Origin: Muricea muricata | Taxonomy: Eukaryota > Cnidaria > Anthozoa > Malacalcyonacea > Plexauridae | Reading direction: 5' to 3' | NCBI GenBank assembly: GCA_963855995.1 | Contig: OY979717.1 | Location: 65,977,855-66,041,854 of the forward strand | DNA length: 64,000 nucleotides | Shown here: positions 53,880-64,000 of the stretch, in pieces | How the letters are laid out: each line of letters starts with the position of its first letter | Position numbering within the stretch: the first letter of the stretch is position 1 | Notes under the pieces: model-generated | The model's database searches: none | Seen by the model: the letters and a program-made list of their open reading frames with translations, nothing else | What the model was told of the DNA's origin: nothing | Position numbers and translations under genes: made by a program

Positions 53880-55640
53880 ATGTCTGAGCTGAGTTTTATT
53901 ATCATTATTATCATTAATGGTTTATTTGCATATTATCGCATTAAAAATGAATTACAATATGCTTGCATAGAAATATACTAAAATTTACAAAAATGCTAAA
54001 ATATGAATTGCTATATCTAATATATATGAATGTTAAAACCTAATATACAAGTTAAGACCATAAAGGCCTATACATCAACTTGACTATAGCACATTGCCGG
54101 GATAAAACTGTTCTTAAACCTCTCAGTTCTACATTTGGGAAACGATAGTTGATTATTATTTCTCAAACTCCGTCCATGGACGTTTCCGCGAGTGGTGCAG
54201 TTTCGAGCAAGGCTTAGCAATCTTTTGAAAGGTATTCTGACATATTGAATGCCTTCTGTCATCAAGGCGAGAACAACGACTGATAGATAGGGCTTCCGCA
54301 TAATCAGTGAAAGGGAACAGAATTCTCAGAGCACGTGTCTGCACCCGTTCAATTTTGTTGGAAAGATACTGAGGCAGGCTGGTATGCCAGACTTTACAGG
54401 CATATTCCAAAACAGATCTGATTAAGGCGTTATAGATTGAGAGCAAGTCAGCCGATGGAATTCCAGATCAACGCAACACTCTAAGGATATAAAGGCGTTT
54501 CGACGCATTTTTTACGATAATTGCAACGTTATCATTCCATTTAAGTTGATTATTAATAGTGACACCCAAACTCTTGAAAGATGTAACCAGTTCCAATTGC
54601 TGATCATTAATGTATAATGGAGTATTGTTATCACTTTGTTGCAAAAAGCTGACAACCATTTCCTTGCATTTCAAGCCATTCAGTTTCATATCATTCTCAC
54701 ACGCCCATTGTTGGAGTTCATTAAGTTCGGTTTGTAAGCAAAATTCCTCAGTTGCTTTTATAACCTCAGAAATCGTTACATCATCAACGTATTTCCAATG
54801 AGAGGAGTTTAGGGACTTCACTTTCATATCATTAATCATAACTAAGAACAAGACAGGGACAAAAGTTTTGTTCTTTGAGGGACACCGCCATTTACATAAA
54901 CCCACTCCGAGCAAGACTCATTAATCTTCACTGCCTGACGACGATTTGAAAGAAAATCACATATCCATGGGATCAAACATCTTCTTACTCCAAGGGCTAT
55001 GAGTTTCGCAAACAAAATGTTATAATTAATTCTGTCAAAAGCTTTAAAGAGGTCCAAAAAACAAATACGTAGATACCGTTTTGGGCTACCCAGTGCCTGC
55101 AACCAATTGTTAATCATACCAATGAGGGAGAATGATGTGGAAGACCCTCTTAAGCTACCAAATTGCTTTGGATCTATTTTGTCTTTGACATCATCAATCA
55201 TCCAGGTAACAACAAAGTCTTCCAAAATTTTTGACAGAGTCGCAGTGAGGGCAATTGGACGGGTCTCATCCTCACACGTTATCGGTTGGGCTTTTGGGAT
55301 TGGGACGATGTTAGCATCTTTCCAAGGTATAGGGAATTCAGAGTGCAATAAAGACTTGTTGAAGATTTTGGCCACTGGATCAGCTACGAGCATATTGACT
55401 AAGCAATCGATTAGGAATACAATCAGGGCCGTTGGATTTAAATGCCTTTATTTTGAGTAGTTTAGAACAGACCTGTGCAATTGAGATAGATGGTGGGGGT
55501 TCGGGAGCAGGGGGATACGCAGGCAAATTACCAAGGTCAAGAGGAGAAAGGTCGGTGCTGGCTGATAAATAGTGCTCATTTAGTTCACCAGTTGCATAAC
55601 TGGAAGGATTTCAACAAATATCGGCGATAAACAGGGGAGA
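53880..55640 (-). mobile_element. LINE reverse-transcriptase remnant
   Basis: On the minus strand from about 55640: start of RT (IPNRLLS region, then FPIPWKDANIVPIPKA), FLDLFKAFDRINYNILFAKL, NGGVPQ, KYVDDVTISEV with the active-site YVDD, LGVTINNQLKWN and the C-terminal IERVQTRALRILFPF. Three frames carry the parts, with stops between, so it is dead. Gene order is complete from RT start to C-terminus, which makes it the best-preserved LINE in the window. The endonuclease is missing. Confidence 0.88.
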
Positions 55641-55730
55641 AAAGTAGCGGATTTGGCCAAATACGTCCATTTGCAAGAGGCAGGTACATTTCAAATTATT
55701 ATTCGGTCACAAAATCTTAATTATTTTGCA

Positions 55731-56077
55731 CCAAAATAGTGACAATATATTTATCTTTCTATAAAAAGTATTTAGGAGAAAAGGTAACTGAGGTCCACTG
55801 CTGTTTATCTGAAGCTCTAAGCCCAAAATTGACATTTTCTCATTGATATTTTGAAAGGAAATTTTTTGGAGAAATATTAGTCCCAGGCCTATCACGCCTT
55901 TTAATGGCCATCCCTAAAAGCACCATCTCTGAACCATATTAGCACCTCAGATAAGCCAAAAAGTTTGTGGTTTGGTAAATAGTACTATGGCGAAATCGTC
56001 ATATTTGGGTGTGGCGTTTCGTCCCAGTGTTACAATGTTGACCGCCATGGTCAGCTTACCCTAAAACAGTTGAGATT
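55731..56077. repeat. Dispersed 350-bp repeat, copy 1
   Basis: Highly similar in the same orientation to 63493-63842. Shared blocks include TGAGGTCCACTGCTGTTTAT, AAAAGCACCATCTCTGAAC and GTTTGTGGTTTGGTAAATAG. No coding capacity. Confidence 0.9.
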
Positions 56078-57079
56078 ATCTGCCCTAAATGAAGTGCATA
56101 CAAACTCATATACAGGTCCTAGACTATACGTGAACGACCTGATTTCTGGAGGTGAGAATTTGAAGAAACTTTCAAACTCTATGGAAAATGCAAAGGCCCG
56201 CGTGGCAATTATTATTATTAATTAAAAATATTTACACACGGTAGCCTTTCACTTGTGTGATTCTTTGAAGATCCGTGTGTTTAAGTATATTGTGAAACTC
56301 ATTAATAATTCATAAAGAAAACACAAAAGAAATCATGAGCGTGAAGGAGTCTGTATACTCTGATACAGAACTCTGTTGATTTTCATAACTTTTAACTTCG
56401 ATTTTCTCGTCTTATATGAGGTGTATTTTCAAAATAACTTCGCAAACTGATCTATAAAATTGGAGAGTTTCACAAGCTATTTACAAAATTCGCGTCCGTG
56501 TTGTATCAGATATACAACTCTCACCTTCGGCTCGAGTTTAAATATGCTGATACAGCACGGCCGATTATGTTGTAAATAGTACCTACAGCATAGAACACTA
56601 CAAACATTACGTTACATTAAACTTTATAATATAGAATTTGTGAATCCTGAACGCTGATTGGTTAAAAGCCGTGTTGACATAACTCAATGTAAACAAGGAA
56701 AATTTCCCACCAATTGTAAACACGGAAATTTTTCGTATCCTTCGGGCTTTTAATTAATTTTATATTATAAAAAAATATAAAACATTTTTCCGTGTTGATA
56801 TACATGAGGTTATAGCAACACCAGTGGAAATTGGAAAAACGAGAAATTGTGTGGAAACATGATGAAAAATGTTTTATACTTCTTAAACATTAAATCACAT
56901 CACATCACATTGCATCAGCTACATTACATTAAATCGCGTTATATACTACAGTTTGCTATTCCTAAGTTTTATATTAATTATCAAGTAAATTACGAAATGA
57001 AAAATATGTTTGAGATTTGTCCACCTCACGTAAAATTTCAGAGAACAGGCTATTCCACACGATAGCTCCACGGTACGAG
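56078..57079. other. Non-coding stretch with foldback-like pieces
   Basis: Contains CTCACCTTCGGCTCGAGTTT (about 56520) and GCTGATTGGTTAAAAGCCGTG (about 56655), which resemble the palindrome family at 51.7-51.96 kb. Short CATCACATCACAT repeats lie near 56895. No gene seen. Confidence 0.45.
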
Positions 57080-58310
57080 AAGTTTTTTTTTTAAGAAATC
57101 TGTTTTTGGATATTAGCTAAGTCACAGTTTAGTTTGTACTCAATGTCTGCAGATGTTTGCCCCTTACAGGAAAGATTGGTATCATACGCAAACATGGAGG
57201 CGCTAGTTGTCTGTAGGCAGTTAGGAAGGTCATTAATATATAAGTTAAATAGTAAAGGACCGAGGTTTGAGCCCTGTGGAACACCACAGTTAATATGAAC
57301 TGCATTTGACACGGCATTGTTTATTTTGCAAACTTGTTTTCTATGATGTAAGTAAGATCTAAACCATTTAAGAGGTGTTTCTCTTACTCCACATCGTTCG
57401 AGTTTTGCCAGTAGTATTGTGTAGTCGACTGTGTCAAATGACTTTTTAAAATCTATAAAATACTAACCCACTGATCAGACCTTTGTCCATGTTGGCTAAG
57501 TAATTAGTTGTAATAAGGTAGTTTTTGTCGAATGTGAGAAAACCGGACTGGTTTTTATCAATAACTTGGTTTTTATTCAAAAATGTAATCAGTTGGTTAT
57601 AGACAGCTTTTTCAAAGATTTGAGCTACATTTGATATTATGGAAATTGGTTTATAATTGCCACAGTCTGTTTTATTATCAGACTTAAATATTGGTGTAAC
57701 ACGAACGGTTTTCCAATCATCAGGGAATATGCCAGTATTTAAAGACAAATTGAATATATTTTTTAAAGAGTTCAAAATAGTTCTTCCTGCTGCTTGTATG
57801 AGCTTGATCGAAATTTTATCAATTCCAGCAGACTTGCAGGTTGTCATACTGGATATAATGCGGTATATATCCTCTTCTGATATTGTTTGGAAAATGGGTT
57901 TGACATTGGAGTCACATAATGCAGAGGGCCAAAATCGTTATTGGGAATTTCTTCTGCTAGTTTTTTGCCAATTTCAGAAAAGTATTCATTGAATTTATTG
58001 CCAATTTTTTCATCTCCTACTATTGCTTTGTCATTCATAATAATCTGATTGATCTTAGTTGTTTTAGATTTCCTATTTAATAATTCATTTATTGTTTATT
58101 GCCAACTCTCTTTGAGCACTGTTATTTCTTTTGGCTAATTTTGAACTATAATATTTCTTTGTTTGCTTAATGCCTTTGTTGACTTGATTTTTGCGTTGCT
58201 TATAGGCATGAAAATAATTAACTGAGTTCAAACTAATGGCTTTCTTTTCTAAATAGTCTCTATGATAACTCTGTTTCTTAATTTCATTGGTCATCCATCG
58301 GCAATATCCA
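57080..58310 (-). mobile_element. CR1-like LINE remnant
   Basis: On the minus strand: a pre-RT region (DEKIGNKFNEYFSEIGKKLA), the RT start (KSAGIDKISIKLIQAAG, DWKTVRVTPIFKSDNKTDCG, NYKPISIISN) and later VPQGSNLGPLLFNLYINDL with the active-site block read as AYDTNL. The second Asp of the usual ADDT is changed, and stops occur between frames. Non-functional. Confidence 0.85.
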
Positions 58311-58419
58311 CTTTGTTTGTACTTATGTTTGTTTGCGATTTCTAAAAATATTACACCTCAAATTCAAACTGTCCAATCAAAATATCGTATTTCTACCACG
58401 TGATAAGGTGGTTTCGACA

Positions 58420-58866
58420 GGTACACACGTAAAAACGCACAAGTTGCTACAGACCTGCAAACAAGTTGTAACAAGTCTGTTCACAAGTTGTTGACAAGAT
58501 GTATTCGCACTGCTCTTTCCGAATTTGTTAGAACAAGTTTGGAACAAGCTGTTGACAAATTGTAACAAGCTTGATGGGACTATCAGACCTGTTACAAGAT
58601 TGTTCCAACAAGACTGATATAGCATGATATAGCAATATTGTTACAGCCTTGTGTTATCAATCTTGTAACAAACTTGCTACAACAGGATTGTATCAGAGTT
58701 GTTAGAACAACCTTGTAACAAGTCTGATATTTTCGTCAAGCTTGTTACAAGTTGTCAACAAGTTTGGAACAACTTGTTGACAACTTTGGAACAAGCAGTG
58801 CGAACACATTTTGTTGACGGCTTGTCTGCAGACTTGTTACAAGCTGTGAGATTTTTACGTGTGTAT
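58420..58866. mobile_element. Foldback element rich in CAAGTTGTNACAAG repeats
   Basis: Ends TACACACGTAAAAACGCACA and the inverted TACACACGTAAAAATCTCAC. The inside is built from many variants of CAAGTTGTTGACAAGTTGTAACAAG in both orientations. No ORF. Confidence 0.7.
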
Positions 58867-59529
58867 CTCACTTTTAAAGTGAGATATGCTATATATCTCA
58901 CGCTGTCATGGCAACGCTTGTACACGTAAGCACAGATTGGTCAAGCTTTCGTAAACAAAAATGGCGGAATGTGCGAAAAGTTTGATGAACTTCACGAAGA
59001 ATTATAAAGAATTTTGGAGGGCAAGGGCGTTGAAAACACAAACATTTAAAAAATTAAAAGGAATTTTCTGTACTTTTCGTTATAAAAATAAACAAAGATC
59101 TGGCTATTTTGTATTTTAGAGCATCATATTCACGAAGGTATGTTCAACTTGAAGAACTTAAAAGTTTATTCTTACGGAAGTTTTTGATTTTCGGTATAAT
59201 ATATCATTTATAGACTCTTGTCGTGGATTCAATTGTAATCGATAAACCGTAAACGAACGAACATACATAGCTAGCCAATGGGCTTGCAGTAATTACATGT
59301 GCTTTGGAACTGAGGAATTTTGGGGGAGCGTTGTTATCGTAGGTTGTATAGCGTGTGATCAAGAGACGTATTATTAAAGTTATATTATATTTTGAGAGTT
59401 TGTGAGTGATTCTTTCGATTAAACCATAGGTCGCCCAACTAAGCTCGCACGCAGTGGCACGCCACGCACGCACGCGATTGCCTATCTGGTTTCGGTCATT
59501 AAAAGTCGAAAAATAACTGGATGCTTCAC

Positions 59530-59871
59530 TTAATTCAATCTGGACTCTTGGCTCAATGGGGTTCTTGGCACTCTTTTTGCCCGAGAGTCCGAGACGAAGC
59601 AAAAAGCAGCCGTGGTCGAAACGCTAAAAGCAGCCGTGGTCGAAACGCTAAATACTTTGTATAGCAGGTCAATTGTTACATAGTGAAGACTACAATCATC
59701 TTTTGAAATTGATGCATTGATGCTAGTTGAGCCCGACTTTGGAAAAGAGAGATGAAAAATTGTTCGAAATTTCGTCGAATTCTTTTCAGCCATTTTAGGA
59801 ACTAAGCCACGCTGATTGCGAATCCAAAGAGTTCCCAAGTCGTAGACCCGCAGTTTTTTTGTATTTTGCAT
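59530..59871 (-). mobile_element. DIRS-like reverse-transcriptase fragment
   Basis: Minus-strand ORF contains RGLVPKMAEKNSTKFRTIFH, FPKSGSTSINASISKDDCSL and YVTIDLL, which match the start of DIRS-type RT domains. Downstream a 24-bp unit is duplicated (FSVSTTAA twice), and the RT active site is absent. Truncated. Confidence 0.75.
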
Positions 59872-60198
59872 GTTTAATTGTCACTCGTTTTCAAAAACAT
59901 GCCGGTATTTTTAATTTATTCAATACAAATAGACAAAATTCCATCAGTTAAAATTTCTTTAAGTTAATCCCAGTTTCCCATTATTTGACTGGGATATAAT
60001 TTTGAATGATGGATTGCAATCTATAGGATATATATAATTCCTTTAACGATTTGCTTCACGTTTTCACTGTTCACATAAGGGTTTTCCTATTAGTTTGTAT
60101 TCTGAGCACATTTTCACAAAAAAGTTACTTTTGCAAACAATTCATGAGTTACTTTTGCTCTTACTCAAATTTAATTATTCTTCGTCACTCCCACTTGA

Positions 60199-60396
60199 CT
60201 ATGAGCAATCGTATGAGTCTGAATCATCAGGGTCTTCGTATTCTCTGTTTTGGCATTCTTGGCATTTGCAGATATCGGTACATTTAAGGGAAGATTTCCG
60301 ACATGAAAATCGATTTGTGTTACAACCTTTGTTACATTTACAATTCACCAGCTCCAGGATTGCCGCGGGAGCGGGAGGAAGATTCATCCATTTCAC
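60199..60396 (-). pseudogene. CXC-motif protein fragment
   Basis: Minus-strand ORF: LPPAPAAILELVNCKCNKGC, RFSCRKSSLKCTD and ICKCQECQN. The spacing of paired Cys is that of CXC/tesmin-like motifs often found at the C-terminus of repetitive-element-associated proteins in cnidarians. No upstream exon or domain was found. Only the tail is present, so a fragment is the likeliest reading. Confidence 0.5.
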
Positions 60397-60929
60397 TTAG
60401 ACCACGCCTTCTTCGTTAATTCCCCACCCATGCCCAGTGAAATTTCCAGAGATAAATTCAGGCTTTTCCATCATTGGTATCTTCCATCGTGGGTATGATA
60501 TTTTAGGGCACAATTATATTGTTTAAAAATACTTTAAAGTAAAAAATCATTCTTTTTCGTAAAATTATTTACATGAAGTTTGACAGCACTGGGGAGTTCG
60601 TAACTTTACTATTGTTTATATTATTACGTCTTTATCCAGTTTGGTTTTAAAGATCCTAATGGTTATTTCAATCATTCAAAAGCACTAACTAGTTGTAAAT
60701 GAAAATTTTGAAATCTGGGGTCTCGGTAATGTGATTTCCTGCGTTTTGAGGGCAATATTTATTACACTGAACGTTGGTTAAAAATCAAGGCTTTTTATAA
60801 ATATTTCTGAATTTCAGACATATTTCTAAATCACATACATTTTTTAACTGATCAAGTACCGCGTTTCCCCTCTACCATATTCATAGTTAAGAGGCACCAG
60901 AATTTTAAATATTAACTATGAAGGGTGGA

Positions 60930-61050
60930 TAATGTTCCAACAGCAGCAGGATTACAGAAGGCAAAATATTGGTAGTAAATAATGTTCCAACAGCAGCAGG
61001 TGAGGATTAGACAAGGTAAAAATTGATAGTATAAATAATGTTCCAATGAT
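60930..61050. repeat. Tandem repeat of AATAATGTTCCAACAGCAGCAGG
   Basis: Three imperfect units of about 50 bp, each starting ATAATGTTCCAA. The first two also share CAGCAGCAGG. Confidence 0.85.
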
Positions 61051-61344
61051 ACATGCAATTACCATCACTATGGGTCCTTAATTAAAAAAATAATTTATAT
61101 AAAATAATTTGTACAAAATATATAATTAAAGTGTGGATGTTTTGTTTTTGTGTATGCTGATAAAAGCATCAATTAATCAATTGATGCATTCAAATTTTAA
61201 TAAACAATTTAAGAATATAAATTATATTTTTAATAAATATACTAAAAATGCACACAGTCACTTAATGCTACCATATAACTCTTGTAACAACACTGCAAGG
61301 CACTATAGTCACAACTGTATTGAGTGTGATTTAGCAATTAGTGG

Positions 61345-61640
61345 CCGAAGCCGAGGTGATTACAAGCCTATAGTCACTGAGCCAAAGGCAAAGTGAATAT
61401 AGGCTTGTAATCACGAAGCCTGACCCGGCTAATTGTTTTAGTATAATTTCCAGGTGTTTAAAAACAATAATCAACTTTATAAAAATTCACTTCAATTTTG
61501 TTTCTGTGTAAGAAACAGCAAAATGCAAAAAGCTATAGTGACTGGCCAGTGACTATCATTTTAGAGACAGCAAGTCTTGACCAATCACTCAATCAGAATG
61601 CTGGAAAATCGATAGTCCCCTGGAAATTTATACTAAAGAG
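61345..61640. repeat. Two adjacent hairpins
   Basis: First: GTGATTACAAGCCTATAGTC pairs with ATATAGGCTTGTAATCAC around a 15-bp loop. Second: TTTAGTATAATTTCCAGG (about 61438) pairs with CCTGGAAATTTATACTAAA (about 61619). Probably a small foldback element or two. Confidence 0.75.
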
Positions 61641-62769
61641 TAATATTAATATTTTATTAAATCAAATACATATATAGATTATAGATAATATACAGAGTCA
61701 AACATACCCTTCAGAATTTATCTTCTTTTATGAAACAATAATATTTTGATATCTTTATAGAATTACACTGTATGTAAAGTCTAAATGCTTCATAACACTT
61801 ACTTTAATGCACGTAATTCATCAAATTGAAATTTCAATATGCTAGTGATGTGCTGGGGAATAAACAGCTCCGCATGTAGATCTCTCACATGTTTACCACT
61901 TCGAAGTGGATCCATATTTTTGCCTTTTGAAATGACAGACAGTGCTTTCACTTCGTGGCTTTTTTCACAGGATCAACTTTGATATATTTATCGTTTTGAA
62001 GCAATGAACGCAGATCGAAATCATTTGCACAACGCCTGCCATGATGTCGATCGTTGAACGCGCAATATGCAAATCCTGAAATAACTTGACGCAGCATTTA
62101 TCCAACAGCAGCAGCAAGCATCAGTCAGCATCGCTCACGATGTTTTTCCGTGCTTATGAGCATCACTCGTACCCATTGCCAACAAGAGAAACAATAGCAA
62201 AACGCGGCTGCCTGAAATGCTAAAAGGACTCGGGACGTGTGCTCAAGTTATGCTCAAGGTCTATTCATGGTCTACCTGACGGATTGAATTTAACTATATC
62301 TATGAATTTAACGTAAAGTATGTCGACAAAAATATCCCGTCATGAATCCGAATTATCTTTAAATCGCGAAGTTTCATCCGTTAATAAACATATTAAGCAT
62401 TGACATATATACATCTTGTATGCATGTAATTGATGTATTTATGTCAATGATATTAAGTGGAGTTAGCGAACTTGCTGTTAGTTACGGCTCAAGCAAGGCC
62501 AAAAAGCCAAAAATCGTGCAATTTCATAAAATAATCGTAAAAATGATGAAAAAGATCATTAGTAAAAAAAATAAACATTTAAGAGCCAAGAGTGCAAGTA
62601 ATAGAAATTTAAAAAGAATGTCAATGGTAGCTAAGAATTAATTAGCAACAGCTAATTTTAAAAAAAAATTATGTTGATTATTTTTACCAAATTCTGACTG
62701 ACGCTTTCGCATCGGTCGCATCAGCCTGGATCCGCTCCTCCGTGTCGATACTGTGCCACAACATGCGGA

Positions 62770-63480
62770 CTAGCTAGTGTTTTGCTTGCTTAGGTTGGCG
62801 GTGGCTTCTGGTTGAGCGAAGCTTTTCTTTACTTGTGGCCCTTCCATCACCTGGACAGGTATTTGCCGCGTGTTCCCCGTACAGCGGTTACAAACATGGC
62901 AGTATTTACATTGGCTTCGGCTAGATGCGCCGGTCCTATTGAAGTCCCGAAGATGCCGTTTCGGTCCCCCGGGTGGTAAATTGTTGAGATGCATTATTGA
63001 AAAGAGGGTACTCCTATTTAAATTTGGCTGGTGTATCGTAAAAATCATCAGCCTAGTTTCTGATCTAATTTAGACCAGTCAATTGATTGGTCAAGGGTTG
63101 TCTTCAGAGGTTTGCTTTTCGACCAAAACTTGACATTATATATGCACCATTCCACCCCTTTGTAACAATGAGCAGCATGGCGAATTATGCTCATGTATTG
63201 TAAGATCTTCTGGGCTCTTTTATGGAATTCATGTGTAAAAGCAATCATATACGTGATAAACGCTGTCGTCCGCTGCTCGATATCAGTGATGGTAGTTGTG
63301 GACTGGTTTGACGGAAACTTTAATCCACAGACCATAACAGGCTGTCCGTCTGTTGTATTAAATAGATTCTTGGGTAGAAGTTTTGATAGTTCGAAAAACT
63401 CACCCGACTGTATTTCTTTACATATAATGCTGGCACGTCGTCATTTTGCGTAAGGGAGACGGGTAGTAGTAGCTGGAAGG
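62770..63480 (-). mobile_element. DIRS-like gag fragment with Cys/His motif
   Basis: Minus-strand frames give SGEFFELSKLLPKNLF, ITDIEQRTTAFITYMIAF, RAQKILQYMSIIRHAA, DWSKLDQK, and after a frameshift HLRDFNRTGASSRSQCKYCH with VCNRCTGN. This order is typical of gag-like proteins in cnidarian DIRS-like elements. It is on the same strand as the RT fragment at 59.5 kb. Broken by stops. Confidence 0.6.
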
Positions 63481-63492
63481 GTCGGTGGAGAG

Positions 63493-63842
63493 CCAAAATA
63501 GTGATAATATATTTATGTTTCTATGAAAAATATTTAGGCGAAACGTTAATTGAGGTCCACTGCTGTTTATTTTGAAGCTCTAAGCCCTCAATTGACATTT
63601 CGCAATGATTGTTGTAAGGATATATTTTAATTCTCGAGAAATATTAGTCCTAGGCCTATCACACCTCTCAATGACCATCCCCAAAAGCACCATCTCTGAA
63701 CAATATTAGCACCTCAGATAAGCCAAAACGTTTGTGGTTTGGTAAATAGTACTATGGCGAAATCGTCATATTTGGGTGTGTTTCATTCCAGTGTTACCAT
63801 GTTGACCGCTATGGTCAACTTACCCTAAATCAGTTGAGATCA
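63493..63842. repeat. Dispersed 350-bp repeat, copy 2
   Basis: Same orientation and nearly the same length as 55731-56077. Starts CCAAAATAGTGATAATATAT and ends near CAGTTGAGAT. Copy 2 lacks a few bases (GGCG before TTTC) found in copy 1. Confidence 0.9.
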
Positions 63843-64000
63843 TTGTATCTTATGAGTTTAACGGATTTTGCGATGTCTGTATCAAAGCAAACATCACACC
63901 AACTAATTGTTATGTCCGCATGATGATATCGAAGGCAAGGGTACCTTGACAAAGCAAACAATTCCAAGGTTAAAGTTGTTGTCCGCTCTGATTCTCGCCA

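Larger units (their letters stand above)
60397..62769. other. AT-rich non-coding stretch
   Basis: Contains the tandem repeat at 60930-61050 and the hairpins at 61345-61640. A lysine-rich ORF at 62420-62641 has no recognisable product. Nothing else seen. Confidence 0.45.

Noticed and set aside
58961..59119. Small + strand ORF starting MAECAKSLMNFTKNYKEFW
   Set aside because: It starts in an AAAATGGCGG motif shared with MITEs and matches no family; it might be a first exon, but nothing downstream supports it.
62420..62641. Lysine-rich 73-codon ORF
   Set aside because: Low complexity driven by A-rich DNA; no known product.

Overview
The window is AT-rich eukaryotic DNA with intron-split genes, long non-coding stretches and many decayed transposons. 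A Distal-less-class homeobox gene and a plastin/fimbrin gene show it is metazoan. The mix of CR1/L2-like LINEs, BEL/Pao, Ty3/gypsy, DIRS-like and Crypton remnants, the many short foldback elements, and a receptor with Ig-like, discoidin and ITAM-like parts fit a cnidarian best. That placement is inference; no rRNA or mitochondrial marker is present to confirm it.

Three protein-coding genes can be reconstructed, all on the + strand. (1) At 1787-19745 lies a 14-exon gene for a predicted 1187-residue type I membrane receptor. It has a signal peptide, an Ig-like domain, an unassigned cysteine-rich region, further Ig-like segments, one F5/8C (discoidin) domain, one transmembrane helix and a short tail with ten tyrosines, four of them in regularly spaced YxxI/V motifs. 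Every exon junction keeps the reading frame. I cannot match this architecture to a named gene, and it is the best candidate here for something undescribed. (2) At 24480-30032 lies a complete five-exon plastin/fimbrin gene (617 residues, four calponin-homology domains) whose two EF-hand loops have lost most calcium ligands. (3) At 36358-38059 lies a two-exon Dlx homeobox gene.

Transposons are unevenly spread. The 7-kb intron of the receptor gene holds a broken BEL/Pao element and a CR1-like LINE, which is itself interrupted by a Crypton-like tyrosine-recombinase fragment and a TTAA-flanked MITE. Other receptor introns carry mariner-like and foldback MITEs. From about 30.3 to 46.1 kb, around Dlx, I recognise no transposon protein or inverted-repeat element. 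From 46.2 kb to the end the window is mostly repeats: a 250-bp TA microsatellite, a Ty3/gypsy remnant with a repeated flank, BEL/Pao and two LINE remnants on the - strand, DIRS-like gag and RT fragments, a CXC-motif fragment, palindromes, tandem repeats and a roughly 350-bp repeat present twice.

No functional link between the three genes is evident. Plastin bundles actin, Dlx is a developmental transcription factor, and the receptor looks like a surface recognition or signalling protein. All gene models come from reading frames, splice consensus and remembered family motifs; no alignment or expression data were available.
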